NCBI RefSeq assembly: GCF_009728735.1
Contig: NZ_CP024636.1
Location: 1,764,925 to 1,828,924, forward strand
Direction of reading: 5' to 3'
Origin: Pantoea phytobeneficialis
Lineage (GTDB): Bacteria; Pseudomonadota; Gammaproteobacteria; Enterobacterales; Enterobacteriaceae
Length of the DNA: 64,000 bases
A model generated the notes under the pieces. The model worked only from the letters and a program-made list of their open reading frames with translations, made no database searches and was not told the origin of the DNA. This document shows, one piece after another, positions 34,294 through 43,249 of this stretch (position 1 is its first letter; each line of letters starts with the position of its first letter). A program made the position numbers and the translations under genes.

Positions 34294-35805
34294 TCAGAAC
34301 ATCAGCACCATCCACGGATAGGCAATCAGCATCAGCAGCACCAGGAACAGCGCACCGAAGATGGTGCCCAGACGCCAGTAGTCTTTGGTTGGCAGATAGC
34401 CGCTACCGTAATAAATCGGGCTGGGGCCAGTACCGTACGGGGTGATGATACCCATCACACCCAGTGAGGTCGCCAGCATCAGACAGAACACCGGCATATT
34501 GATGCCTGGGATAGCAGCCGCAATGGTCAGCATGGCTGGCAGCAGGGCAGTGGTGTGTGCGGTGGTGCTGGCAAACAGGTAGTGCAGTACATAGAAAGCC
34601 ACCAGTAAGACCACGGCAGAGACTTGTGGATCATACCCTTGCAGCAGTTGCCCGCCTTCTTTACCCAACCAGGCAATGAAGCCGACTTTCGCCAGACCAT
34701 CGGCGAGGGCAACCAGGGTGGCGAACCAGGCGAAGGTGTTCCACGCAGCTTTGTTGCTGGTGATATCGTTCCAGTTCAGTACGCCGGTCCACAGCATCAG
34801 CACAATCACCAGCAGCGCGGCCATTGCCGGTTCAATCCAGGCTGTGGCAAAGATCCACATCAGCAGCGCAGAAATCACGAACACCAGCAGCAGGATTTCA
34901 TTGCGCGACAGTTTGCCCAGTTTTGCCAGCTCGGCTGTTGCCCAGCGCGGCACTTCATCGTTCAGTTTCACTTCCGGTGGATAGAGCCAGTAGGCCAGCA
35001 GCGGCATGGTGAGAATCAACAGCACACCCAGCGGCAGGAAGGCAAGGAACCACATGCCCCAGGAGATATCAAAACCTACCACGCTTTTTATCAGCGCCAG
35101 CGCCAGCAAGTTGGGAGCCAGTGCAGACAGGAACATAGAACTGGTGATACAGGTGGCGGTGATGGCAACCCACATCAGATAAGAACCAATTTTGCGCGCA
35201 CTCGGGTCGTTAGGTTTTGAACCGTACAGCGGCGGCAGGTTGGCGATAATCGGATAGATGGTGCCGCCACTGCGTGCGGTGTTGGACGGTGTGAACGGTG
35301 CCAGCAACAGGTCTGCGAAGGTGATGGCGTAACCCAGCGTCAGGCTGCGACGGCCGAGATATTTCACCAGAATCAGCGCCAGGCGGCGACCGAACTGGGT
35401 TTTATCGTAACCGGCGGCAAACATAAAGGCACCGAAGATCAGCCACACGGTGGAGTTACCGAAGCCGCTGACCGCCCATTTGAAGGACTGGCCTGCCATT
35501 TTAAACTTCGGATCCGCCAGCTCGGCCGGGCTAAACAGCAGGTACTGACTGAACAGCGCGATCACCACCACGCCGGTCAGGCCGATCACCGCGCCAGGCA
35601 GAGGTTCGAAGATCAGGCCGACAATCACGCCAACAAAGATTGCGAAGAAGTGCCACGCATAAGGTTCGAGTCCTTCCGGTGTGGGCACCAGTAACAACAG
35701 CACAGCAACAACCACCGGCAGGCACAGCATCAGCAGCCGGTTTTTATTCCCCGGCGCGGCAGGCGGCGCTTTTAGGGGTTCATTCTGGATAGTTTGTGTT
35801 TTCAT
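34294..35805 (-). CDS. Divalent anion:Na+ symporter family (DASS) transporter, CitT/TtdT-like
   Basis: About 503 residues and around 12 membrane segments, an inner-membrane carrier for di- or tricarboxylates. The N-terminal region has FFAIFVGVIVGLIFEPLPGAVIGLTG. The two substrate-loop motifs appear as TPSNTARSGGTIYPI and, in the second half, GIITPYGTGPSPIYYGSGYLP. ATG 35805 was chosen; a TTG at 35820 would add five residues. It is similar to the CitT/TtdT antiporters that exchange citrate or tartrate for succinate. Together with fumarase and the fumarate reductase it suggests C4-dicarboxylate uptake with succinate efflux during anaerobic growth. Exact substrate inferred. Confidence 0.9.
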   Translation of the reverse strand: MKTQTIQNEPLKAPPAAPGNKNRLLMLCLPVVVAVLLLLVPTPEGLEPYAWHFFAIFVGVIVGLIFEPLPGAVIGLTGVVVIALFSQYLLFSPAELADPKFKMAGQSFKWAVSGFGNSTVWLIFGAFMFAAGYDKTQFGRRLALILVKYLGRRSLTLGYAITFADLLLAPFTPSNTARSGGTIYPIIANLPPLYGSKPNDPSARKIGSYLMWVAITATCITSSMFLSALAPNLLALALIKSVVGFDISWGMWFLAFLPLGVLLILTMPLLAYWLYPPEVKLNDEVPRWATAELAKLGKLSRNEILLLVFVISALLMWIFATAWIEPAMAALLVIVLMLWTGVLNWNDITSNKAAWNTFAWFATLVALADGLAKVGFIAWLGKEGGQLLQGYDPQVSAVVLLVAFYVLHYLFASTTAHTTALLPAMLTIAAAIPGINMPVFCLMLATSLGVMGIITPYGTGPSPIYYGSGYLPTKDYWRLGTIFGALFLVLLMLIAYPWMVLMF

Positions 35806-35986
35806 AGTTTTGGTCTGCAAGTTATGGAGAATGCGATTAACGTTCCGGGAAAACAGGTGTTACTTTGCTCTACTCAGATGATACTTTTTTAATCTGCCGT
35901 TACGTCTTTAATGCTTCTTTAATTGCAATGTTGAAGAGAGAGGATTGCGTAATGTAAATATGATGCGATTTATTAAAAACTCCATT

Positions 35987-36000
35987 TTGATCTGGATCAA
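35987..36000. promoter_or_regulatory. FNR box
   Basis: TTGATCTGGATCAA is a perfect match to TTGAT-N4-ATCAA. It lies in the 586-base AT-rich gap between the divergent transporter and flavoprotein genes, about 180 bases before the former and 390 before the latter, so it probably serves the transporter most directly. No other motif stands out in the rest of the gap. Confidence 0.85.
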
Positions 36001-36391
36001 AAAATCGATTCAGTATTAAATCCTTTTTGTATTTGACATATATTCTTACCCTTACTTAATTCTTTTCTGCTGGTGACAAGACGCCATAAAGCTCAAGGCG
36101 GAAGGCGTTGTCATCTGGGGTGTGTCTGATAACGTCATGATTTATCATAAATTAATTTCTATGTAAATGAAAAAATTGATTTTTGACAACGTTTCGCTAA
36201 CATTTTAAGTGGCGAATATTCAGTCTTAGTGTTTATTTCCAGAATAATTTAAAAGTTAAAAAACTAAATTTATTAATTATGTAACTAAAGAAATTGGTAT
36301 ATTGTTTACATGAAATCGGACCTCTTAAATAAATTTGAAATAACTGCGTCTGCGACAGAATTCGAAACTTTTAAATTTTGGAGTTGTTATC

Positions 36392-39169
36392 ATGAATACG
36401 CTCACCCCGATTCTTAATCCACTGACACTGCCGAAAGGCGCGGTATTGAAAAATCGCCTGGTCATGGCCCCAATGACCACCTGTACCGGTTATTTTGACG
36501 GCGGCGTGACCAGCGACCTGGTGGACTATTATCGTGTACGTGCGGGCAGCATTGGCACGGTGATTGTCGAATGCTGTTTTATCGATAACCGTGGCCCGGC
36601 CTTCCCCGGCGCCATCGCCATCGATAGCGACAACAAAATCCCCGGCCTGGCCAGGATTGCTGATGCGATCAAATCTCAGGGTTCCAAAGCCATTTTGCAG
36701 ATCTACCACGGTGGCCGTATGGTGGATCCCGCGTTGATCGGCGGTAAAACGCCAGTCGCGCCCAGCGCGCTTGCCGCACCGCGTGAAGGTGCGCCGACTC
36801 CCCAGGCGCTGACGGCGGAAGAAGTCGATGTCATGATCACTAAATTTGGTGATGCGGTGAACCGTGCCATCAAGGCCGGTTTCGATGGCGTTGAGATCCA
36901 CGGCGCTAACACTTACCTGATTCAGCAGTTCTACTCACCAAACTCCAACCAGCGCGATGACAAGTGGGGTGGTAGCCGCGACAACCGTGCTCGCTTCCCG
37001 ATGGAAGTGCTGGAAATCACCCATAAAATGGCGGACCGCTTTGCGGCAGCCGACTTTATCATCGGCTATCGCTTCTCGCCGGAAGAGCTGGAAGTGCCGG
37101 GTATTCGTTTTGACGACACCCTGTATCTGCTGGAGAAACTGGCGGCGCGTGGTCTGGATTATGTGCACTTCTCCGTCGGCCAACTGCTGCGTCCGTCGAT
37201 TGTTGATACCCAAGACCCGACACCGTTGATCACCAAATACCTGGCGCTGCGCTCACCGACGCTGGCTAAAGTTCCGGTGATTGGTGTTGGCGGCGTGGTA
37301 AATAAAGAAGATGCGGAAAATGCGCTGGAGCACGGTTTCGATCTGGTGGCGATTGGTAAAGCCTGTATCGCCTACCCGGACTGGGCCGACCGGATTATCC
37401 GCAACGAGCATATGGAGCTGTTTATCGACAGCACCAAACGCGAGGAGCTGGTGATCCCTGAGCCGCTGTGGCGCTTCTCGCTGGTGGACGCGATGATCCG
37501 CGACACGAGCGATACTGGCCGTAAATATAAAGCGGGCGTGTTCCAGGAGAAAGTGGAAGCCGAAGCGCTGAAGCTGAAAATCAACGTCACTCTGGACACC
37601 GACCGTATCACCGACATCTCGCTGGTGCCGGACGCCACGCTGGACGTCGACTTTACCAGCACTTTTGAGAGCCTGCGTTCGCGCATTCTGGTGGCAAACA
37701 GCCCCCACGTTGATGCCGTGACCGGTGCCACCACCCAGAGTGAGGCGCTGAAAAAAGCCGTATCCCGTGCGCTGGCCACCTCCAGCAAAGAGCATGTCAT
37801 TGAAGAGGGTGGCAACCCGAATGCACCGGTCAGCTACGATGTGGTGGTGGTTGGCAGTGGCGGTGCCGGTCTGGCAGCGGCAATTCAGGCGCATGATGAT
37901 GGCGCGCGCGTGGTGATCATCGAGAAGATGCCGACCATCGGTGGTAACACCATCAAAGCCTCGGTCGGGATGAACGCAGCGGAAACCCGCTACCAGCGTC
38001 TGAAAGGCATCGAGGACAGCAAAGAGTTGTTCTATGAAGAGACGCTGAAAGGCGGCAAATTCAAAAACAATCCAGTGCTGTTGCGTGAGTTTGTTGAACA
38101 GGCACCGGGTGCGATTGACTGGCTGACAGATAAAGGTATCGAACTGTGCGACATCACCATCACCGGTGGGATGAGCATTGACCGTACGCACCGCCCGGAA
38201 GACCGTTCGGCGGTGGGGGGCTTCCTGATCAGCGGCCTGGTGAAAAACGTTAACCAGCGCAATATCGAAGTGCTGCTGGAAACCTCGGTGGCGGAAATCC
38301 TGTTCGAAAACGGCGCGGTCAGCGGCGTGAAAGTGGTGGATGAGTACAACGACAGCCGCATTCTCAACGCGAAAAGCGTGATTGTCGCCACTGGCGGTTT
38401 CAGTGCTAACCGTGAGATGGTGGTGAAATATCGTCCTGAGCTGGATGGCTTCGTTACCACCAACCACAAAGGGGCGACCGGTAGCGGGATCGCCATGTTG
38501 CAGAAAATTGGTGCGGATACCGTGGATATGGGCGAGATCCAGATTCACCCGACAGTGGAGCAAACCACCTCTTATCTGATTTCTGAAGCGATTCGTGGCG
38601 GCGGTGCCATCCTGGTGAGCCAGGCGGGCAAGCGCTTCTTCAATGAGATGGAGACGCGCGACAAAGTCTCGGCGGAAATTATCGCACTGCCGGAGAAAAG
38701 CGCGTGGATCATGTTCGATGAGCAGGTTCGTCTGAACAACAAAGCGGCGGATGAGTACATCGCCAAAGGGTTCGTCATCAGCGCGCCAACGCCACACGAA
38801 CTGGCGGTGAAACTGAATATGGATCAGGAGACGTTGCAGACCACCCTGAACCGTTACAATCAGTTTGTTGAGCAGCAGAACGACGAAGATTTTGGCCGTA
38901 AAACTGCGCTGCGTCATCCGCTCAACCACGGTCCTTACTACGCCATCCGTATCGCCCCTGGGGTGCATCACACTATGGGCGGCGTGACCATCAATACTGA
39001 CACAGCGGTACTGGATGCACAGAAACAGGTGATCCCGGGTGCCTGGGCAGCGGGTGAAGTGGTTGGCGGTATTCACGGTGCCAACCGTATCGGCGGCAAC
39101 GCGGTTGCTGATATCATCATCTTTGGTATCAAAGCCGGACGTAACGCCGCGGCACTGGCGTTAGGCTAA
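36392..39169 (+). CDS. NADH-dependent fumarate reductase-type triple flavoprotein (OYE / FMN_bind / flavin reductase)
   Basis: A 925-residue soluble protein without signal peptide, so cytoplasmic. Residues 1-350 are an old-yellow-enzyme domain (PMTTCTGYFDGGVTSDLVDYYRVRAG, IHGANTYLIQQFYSPNSNQRDDKWGGS) that takes electrons from NADH. Residues about 375-465 are an FMN_bind domain with flavinylation motif D441-AVTGA-T447. Residues 480-925 are the fumarate-reductase flavoprotein domain, starting VVVVGSGGAGLAAA. The catalytic set is complete: H719 (QIHPT), R748 (KRFFNE), H859/H860 (HHTMGG) and R899 (ANRIGG). This is the architecture of the NADH:fumarate oxidoreductase reported in Klebsiella. The ApbE gene downstream attaches the FMN. 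Other 2-enoates could be substrates. Confidence 0.9.
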   Translation: MNTLTPILNPLTLPKGAVLKNRLVMAPMTTCTGYFDGGVTSDLVDYYRVRAGSIGTVIVECCFIDNRGPAFPGAIAIDSDNKIPGLARIADAIKSQGSKAILQIYHGGRMVDPALIGGKTPVAPSALAAPREGAPTPQALTAEEVDVMITKFGDAVNRAIKAGFDGVEIHGANTYLIQQFYSPNSNQRDDKWGGSRDNRARFPMEVLEITHKMADRFAAADFIIGYRFSPEELEVPGIRFDDTLYLLEKLAARGLDYVHFSVGQLLRPSIVDTQDPTPLITKYLALRSPTLAKVPVIGVGGVVNKEDAENALEHGFDLVAIGKACIAYPDWADRIIRNEHMELFIDSTKREELVIPEPLWRFSLVDAMIRDTSDTGRKYKAGVFQEKVEAEALKLKINVTLDTDRITDISLVPDATLDVDFTSTFESLRSRILVANSPHVDAVTGATTQSEALKKAVSRALATSSKEHVIEEGGNPNAPVSYDVVVVGSGGAGLAAAIQAHDDGARVVIIEKMPTIGGNTIKASVGMNAAETRYQRLKGIEDSKELFYEETLKGGKFKNNPVLLREFVEQAPGAIDWLTDKGIELCDITITGGMSIDRTHRPEDRSAVGGFLISGLVKNVNQRNIEVLLETSVAEILFENGAVSGVKVVDEYNDSRILNAKSVIVATGGFSANREMVVKYRPELDGFVTTNHKGATGSGIAMLQKIGADTVDMGEIQIHPTVEQTTSYLISEAIRGGGAILVSQAGKRFFNEMETRDKVSAEIIALPEKSAWIMFDEQVRLNNKAADEYIAKGFVISAPTPHELAVKLNMDQETLQTTLNRYNQFVEQQNDEDFGRKTALRHPLNHGPYYAIRIAPGVHHTMGGVTINTDTAVLDAQKQVIPGAWAAGEVVGGIHGANRIGGNAVADIIIFGIKAGRNAAALALG

Positions 39170-39180
39170 ATCACACCATC

Positions 39181-39238
39181 CGTAGCGGCGCGATTTATCG
39201 CGCTCTTTTAAGAACCGCGCGATAAATCGTGCCGCTAC
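39181..39238. repeat. GCGCGATTTATCGCGC palindrome, paired copy
   Basis: CGTAGCGGCGCGATTTATCG and an inverted CGATAAATCGTGCCGCTACA lie in the short gap between the flavoprotein and apbE genes. If transcribed they form a long hairpin within the operon and could reduce apbE expression. Confidence 0.85.
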
Positions 39239-39255
39239 AACTGTAAGAGGCGATA

Positions 39256-40221
39256 ATGACTCCAGACGCAGGCGTCTATGCCTATTCCGCCGTTCTGATG
39301 GGTTCGCCCATTCTGCTTAAACTCTTCGAAGACAATCAACCTCTCGCGGCGCAGGTATTCCGGCTGATCAAACAGCAGGAAAATCTGTTTACCGTCAATC
39401 GTGCTGACTCTGAAGTGATGGCGATCAACCACGCCGCGGGCCGCCATCCGGTGGTGGTCAGTGAACCGGTGTTTGCCTTGATCAGCGTGGCGCATGCGGT
39501 GAGTTTGTTGCCGAACAGCGCCTTTAACTTCACCATCGGGCCGGTAGTGAAACGCTGGAAAATTGGCTTTCAGGGTCATGAGGTGCCACCGGCTGCTGAC
39601 ATCGCGGCGCGGCTGCGGCTGACCGATCCGCATCAGGTGATATTGAATGAGGCTGAACGCTCGGTGTTCCTGCAACAGCCGGGGATGGAGATTGATCTCG
39701 GTGCCATCGCCAAAGGCTATATTGCCGATCGCGTGCAGGGCTTTTTACGCCAACAGGGTGTGCAGCAGGCGTTGATTAACCTCGGTGGCAACGTGCAGAC
39801 GTTGGGGTGTCCCCCCCATGATGCGGCGGGGTGGGGGATTGGCCTGAAAAAACCCTTTGGCCGCGAGGATGAACTGCTCGGCGTGTTGCGCGTGCAGGGT
39901 AAGTCGGTGGTGACCTCCGGCATCTACGAACGCTACTTCGAACGGGATGGCCGCTGCTGGCACCATATCTTCGATCCGCGCACCGGCTATCCGCTCGACA
40001 ACGAATTACTCAGCATCACGGTGATTTCCGATCGTTCCATTGATGGCGATATCTATACCACACTGCTGTATGGCATGGGGGTGGAACAGGGGCTGGCGTA
40101 TCTTGCTGACCAGCCCGAACTGGACGCGGTCTTTGTGACGCGCGACCGGCAGATAATCTGCTCCTCCGCGCGCCATTTCAGCTTTAATCCGCTGGATGCG
40201 GCGTGGCAACTGCGTTACTGA
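39256..40221 (+). CDS. apbE: FAD:protein FMN transferase (ApbE)
   Basis: A 321-residue ApbE that transfers FMN from FAD to the Thr of a flavinylation motif. It lacks a signal peptide and lipobox, so it acts in the cytoplasm, matching the cytoplasmic target encoded just upstream. FNFTIGPVVKRWKIGF, IDLGAIAKGYIADRVQGFL, ALINLGGNVQTLG, KSVVTSGIYERYF and HHIFDPRTGYPL are the FAD- and Mg-binding motifs. AGAGG precedes the ATG. The 3' end overlaps the convergent response-regulator gene by 7 bases. Confidence 0.95.
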   Translation: MTPDAGVYAYSAVLMGSPILLKLFEDNQPLAAQVFRLIKQQENLFTVNRADSEVMAINHAAGRHPVVVSEPVFALISVAHAVSLLPNSAFNFTIGPVVKRWKIGFQGHEVPPAADIAARLRLTDPHQVILNEAERSVFLQQPGMEIDLGAIAKGYIADRVQGFLRQQGVQQALINLGGNVQTLGCPPHDAAGWGIGLKKPFGREDELLGVLRVQGKSVVTSGIYERYFERDGRCWHHIFDPRTGYPLDNELLSITVISDRSIDGDIYTTLLYGMGVEQGLAYLADQPELDAVFVTRDRQIICSSARHFSFNPLDAAWQLRY

Positions 40222-40934
40222 CAATATTGTTGCAGCAGCGAATGGTATTCCGGTTGCAGGCGATAGCGGTACACCGGACGGCCTGTGGCACCGTAATGGA
40301 TGCTGGTGAACAGGATATTAATCTGCGCCAGCCAGATCAGATACTTACGGCAGGAAACCCGGGAGATATTCACCTCGGCCGCCAGTTCATCGGTGGAGAA
40401 CTCGGTGCCCGGATGGGCATCGATCCACTGACACAGGGTGCGTAGCGTCTGCGGCGTCAGCCCTTTTGGCAGGCGTTTGCTGTCGTGCTGGGTCGCCGGG
40501 CTGCCGTGAATCAGTAGGTCGACATCCGATTGCTGATAATAATGCTGGTTATCCATCAGCGATTTTTTCTGCCGCCATTGGGTCAGCGCTTCTTCAAAAC
40601 GCGGGAACTGGAAGGGCTTGATCAGGTAATCCACTACGCCGTAGTGCAACGAGGTTTTGATGGTTGCGGCATCGGCGGCGGAGGAGATGATAATCACCTC
40701 CACCGGGCTGTTGGCTTTGCGCAGCTCCGGCAGCAGGTCGAGGCCGTTTTCCTGTTGCATATAGATATCCAGCAGCACCAGATCAACCGGTGGTTCGCTG
40801 TTGAGGATCTTCTCTTTCGCCTGCTGTAAGGTTGAGGCGGTGCCACAGCAGCTAAAGCCGGGCACCTGGCCGATATAGCAGCGATTAAGCTCTGCCACCA
40901 TTGCATCATCGTCGACTACTAACACGTTGATCAT
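40215..40934 (-). CDS. dcuR: Response regulator of the DcuR/CitB family
   Basis: A 239-residue regulator. The N-terminal receiver has VLVVDDDAMVAEL, the phosphorylated Asp in LVLLDIYMQQENGLDLL, and the conserved Ser and Lys of the switch region (IIISS, LIKPFQF). The C-terminal DNA-binding domain has SPATQHDSKRLPKGLTPQTLRTL and FSTDELAAEVNISRVSCRKYLIWL, as in DcuR/CitB. It overlaps its kinase gene by 4 bases (ATGA). It should activate C4-dicarboxylate or citrate genes; the adjacent transporter, fumarase and reductase are the likely targets. The DcuR symbol is used by similarity; CitB/DpiA-like is the alternative. Confidence 0.88.
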   Translation of the reverse strand: MINVLVVDDDAMVAELNRCYIGQVPGFSCCGTASTLQQAKEKILNSEPPVDLVLLDIYMQQENGLDLLPELRKANSPVEVIIISSAADAATIKTSLHYGVVDYLIKPFQFPRFEEALTQWRQKKSLMDNQHYYQQSDVDLLIHGSPATQHDSKRLPKGLTPQTLRTLCQWIDAHPGTEFSTDELAAEVNISRVSCRKYLIWLAQINILFTSIHYGATGRPVYRYRLQPEYHSLLQQYCQ

Positions 40935-42571
40935 GCGGTTTGATTTCCTCCATCCCAGGGTAGCTGGACTAAAAATTGGGTATAAACGCCGGGTTCTGAT
41001 TCCACGCTGACGTCGCCGCCAAGGCTTTCGGTTTGCTGTTTCAGCAGGAACAAACCGACGCCGCGATCGTCACCTTTGGTGGAGAAGCCTTTGTCAAAAA
41101 TGGTGGGCAACACCTCGGGATCAATACCGGGGCCATCGTCGCTCACTTCACACGCCAGCCAGCCATTCTGGTAGTGCAGCATCACATGGATCTCACCTTC
41201 AGTCTGGGAGCCAAGTGCATCCAGCGCATTCTCCACCAGGTTGCCAATCACGGTAATCAGTACCGCCATCTGCTGCTCGTTGCCGCTGTCGGGTAAGAAA
41301 CTGGCATCGCTGATGGTCAGGTGATGGCCACGATCGGATGCCCGATTGATCTTACTGAGCAGGAATCCGGCAATCACCGGTGACTTAATTTTCTGCACCA
41401 GCGAGCCAATTTCCGTCTGATAGTTATTGGCGGTTTTCAGCACATAGGCTTCGACCTGCGCATAGTTTTTCATATGCAGCAGGCCGAGGATAACGTGCAG
41501 CTTATTCATAAATTCGTGTGAACGCTCACGGAGCGCATCGACATAGTTTACCATGCCGCTCAGGCGCTGCATTAGCTGGCTAATCTCGGTCTTATCCCTG
41601 AAGGTACACACCGCGCCAATAATACGTCCCTGGCTGCGTACCGGCACCGTGTTGCTGAGCAGCACATGGCCGTTAACGTTCAATTCTTCGTCGCGCCGTG
41701 GTCGGCCGCTCTGCAACACATCCTGCAAATGGGCGTTGATCACCGAGGCATCGTAAATACGTTCGGCACTGATAGCGCTGGTCGCGATCTCGGCATTCAA
41801 CAGCTTCTGTGCCGTCTGATTGACCAGCGTCACCGCGCCCTGATCGTCCACCGCCACCACGCCTTCTTTTACCGAGTTGAGGATCGCCTGACGTTGTTCA
41901 AACAGCGTCGAGATTTCATGCGGTTCGAGGCCGAACAAAATACGTTTTAGCACGCGTACCAGAATCAAGGTGCCCAGCGCACCGACCAGCGCGCCAATCA
42001 AGATCGTCCATAACACGCTCCAGCGGCTCTGGTTGATTTGATCGGTCACCGCGCTGAGCGAGATACCAATCACCACCACGCCAATCTGTTGATGTTGAGC
42101 GTTATAGATTGGGGTAAATACGCGCAGGGCTTTGACTAACGCGCCTTTATTGACCGAGACGTTCTCATGTCCACGCAACGCCGGTTCGATGTCGTCGCCA
42201 ATAAAATGCTGGCCGACCAACTCCGGGTTGAGATGTGAATAGCGGATACCCTGCATATTGGTGACCACCACAAACAGCAGGTTATTGCTTTGCTGAATCT
42301 CCTGGGCGATGGGCTGAATCGGCAGGGTGCCGGGCGGCTGTAGCACCGCGCGTTGGATTTCTGGCGAATCCGCCAGGGTCCGCGCCACGGCCATCGCTTT
42401 GTCTTCCAGTTGCATCCGCGTCATCGCGCCGATTTGAAAGAAATAGATCAGATGGACGCTGAACAGCACCAGGGCGATCACCGTACTGAGCATCAGCGTG
42501 ACCAGGGTATTGAGCTTTATGGGCCGCTTACGCGGTGGGGAATGCGTGGGTGGAGAATCAAATTCTGGCAT
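40931..42571 (-). CDS. dcuS: Sensor histidine kinase of the DcuS/CitA family
   Basis: A 546-residue membrane kinase. The first membrane segment is at about residues 22-44. A periplasmic PAS-type sensor follows, with RTLADSPEIQRAV, TNMQGIRYSHLNPELVGQHFIGDD and VFTPIYNAQHQQIGVVVIGISL. A second membrane segment (WSVLWTILIGALVGALGTLILV) leads to a cytoplasmic PAS domain (ILNSVKEGVVAVDDQGAVTLVNQTA). The phosphorylated His is in RERSHEFMNKLHVILGLL, and the ATPase part has GNLVENALDAL, DDGPGIDPEVLPTIFDKGFSTK and GVGLFLL. This is the citrate/C4-dicarboxylate sensor architecture. It probably reports extracellular dicarboxylate to the regulator encoded next to it. Confidence 0.88.
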   Translation of the reverse strand: MPEFDSPPTHSPPRKRPIKLNTLVTLMLSTVIALVLFSVHLIYFFQIGAMTRMQLEDKAMAVARTLADSPEIQRAVLQPPGTLPIQPIAQEIQQSNNLLFVVVTNMQGIRYSHLNPELVGQHFIGDDIEPALRGHENVSVNKGALVKALRVFTPIYNAQHQQIGVVVIGISLSAVTDQINQSRWSVLWTILIGALVGALGTLILVRVLKRILFGLEPHEISTLFEQRQAILNSVKEGVVAVDDQGAVTLVNQTAQKLLNAEIATSAISAERIYDASVINAHLQDVLQSGRPRRDEELNVNGHVLLSNTVPVRSQGRIIGAVCTFRDKTEISQLMQRLSGMVNYVDALRERSHEFMNKLHVILGLLHMKNYAQVEAYVLKTANNYQTEIGSLVQKIKSPVIAGFLLSKINRASDRGHHLTISDASFLPDSGNEQQMAVLITVIGNLVENALDALGSQTEGEIHVMLHYQNGWLACEVSDDGPGIDPEVLPTIFDKGFSTKGDDRGVGLFLLKQQTESLGGDVSVESEPGVYTQFLVQLPWDGGNQTA

Positions 42572-42582
42572 AGGGCAGCTTT

Positions 42583-42606
42583 CGTAGCGGCGCGATTTAT
42601 CGCGCG
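42583..42606. repeat. Single GCGCGATTTATCGCGC palindrome arm
   Basis: CGTAGCGGCGCGATTTATCG plus a few bases, directly upstream of the sensor kinase gene and downstream of msrA, without an inverted partner. Confidence 0.75.
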
Positions 42607-42645
42607 GATTTATAACGGGTGCGCATTACGCGCACCCGCATCGCA

Positions 42646-43185
42646 TTAGCCCTGCGATTTTACCCGATTGGCAAAATTTTTCTTCAGCTTCTGCAACTTC
42701 GGAGGGATGACCGCCAGGCAGTAACCGTTACGCTGACCGGCACCATCCCAGTAATCCTGATGATAATCTTCCGCCGGATACCACTCGCCCAGCGGCTCGA
42801 TGGTGGTGACGATCGGATCTTTGTTATCTTCCTGAGCACGGGCGATGGCCGCGATCGCTTCCGCTTCCTGTTCGGCATTGGCCGGGAAAATGGCGGAACG
42901 GTACTGAGTACCGATGTCATTGCCCTGGCGGTTTAGCTGGGTTGGATCATGGGTGACAAAGCTGACATCCAGCAGATCGCCGAAGCTTATCTGTGCCGGA
43001 TCGAAACCGATGCGGATCGCTTCGGCGTGGCCGGTGGCACCGCTGCATACCTGCTCGTAAGTCGGGTTGGCACGCGTGCCGCCGGTATAACCGCTTTCCA
43101 CGGACTCAACGCCAATCAGACTTTTAAACACTGCTTCGGTACACCAGAAACAGCCACCCGCGATCACCGCGTATTCAATTGCCAT
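42646..43185 (-). CDS. msrA: Peptide methionine sulfoxide reductase MsrA
   Basis: A 179-residue repair enzyme that reduces methionine-S-sulfoxide. The catalytic Cys is in AGGCFWCTEAVF near residue 12, followed by VESGYTGGTRANPTYEQVCSGATGHAEAIRI and NDIGTQYRSAIF. The C-terminal AEDYHQDYW segment is also conserved. It is shorter than the 212-residue E. coli form because it lacks the N-terminal extension, like the compact MsrA group. The final stretch is Lys-rich. A single-gene unit with GGAG before the ATG (minus strand). Confidence 0.94.
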   Translation of the reverse strand: MAIEYAVIAGGCFWCTEAVFKSLIGVESVESGYTGGTRANPTYEQVCSGATGHAEAIRIGFDPAQISFGDLLDVSFVTHDPTQLNRQGNDIGTQYRSAIFPANAEQEAEAIAAIARAQEDNKDPIVTTIEPLGEWYPAEDYHQDYWDGAGQRNGYCLAVIPPKLQKLKKNFANRVKSQG

Positions 43186-43249
43186 GTCTTTACTCCTGTC
43201 AGGGCGAAAGCGTTACTGTGGGGGCGCGCTTTCGTGAATTCAACCTTGT

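Noticed and set aside
37253..39076. A 607-codon minus-strand reading frame antisense to the triple flavoprotein gene
   Set aside because: It lies wholly inside a well-supported coding gene with full catalytic motifs. GC-rich third positions commonly leave long open antisense frames; the translation shows no recognisable domain.
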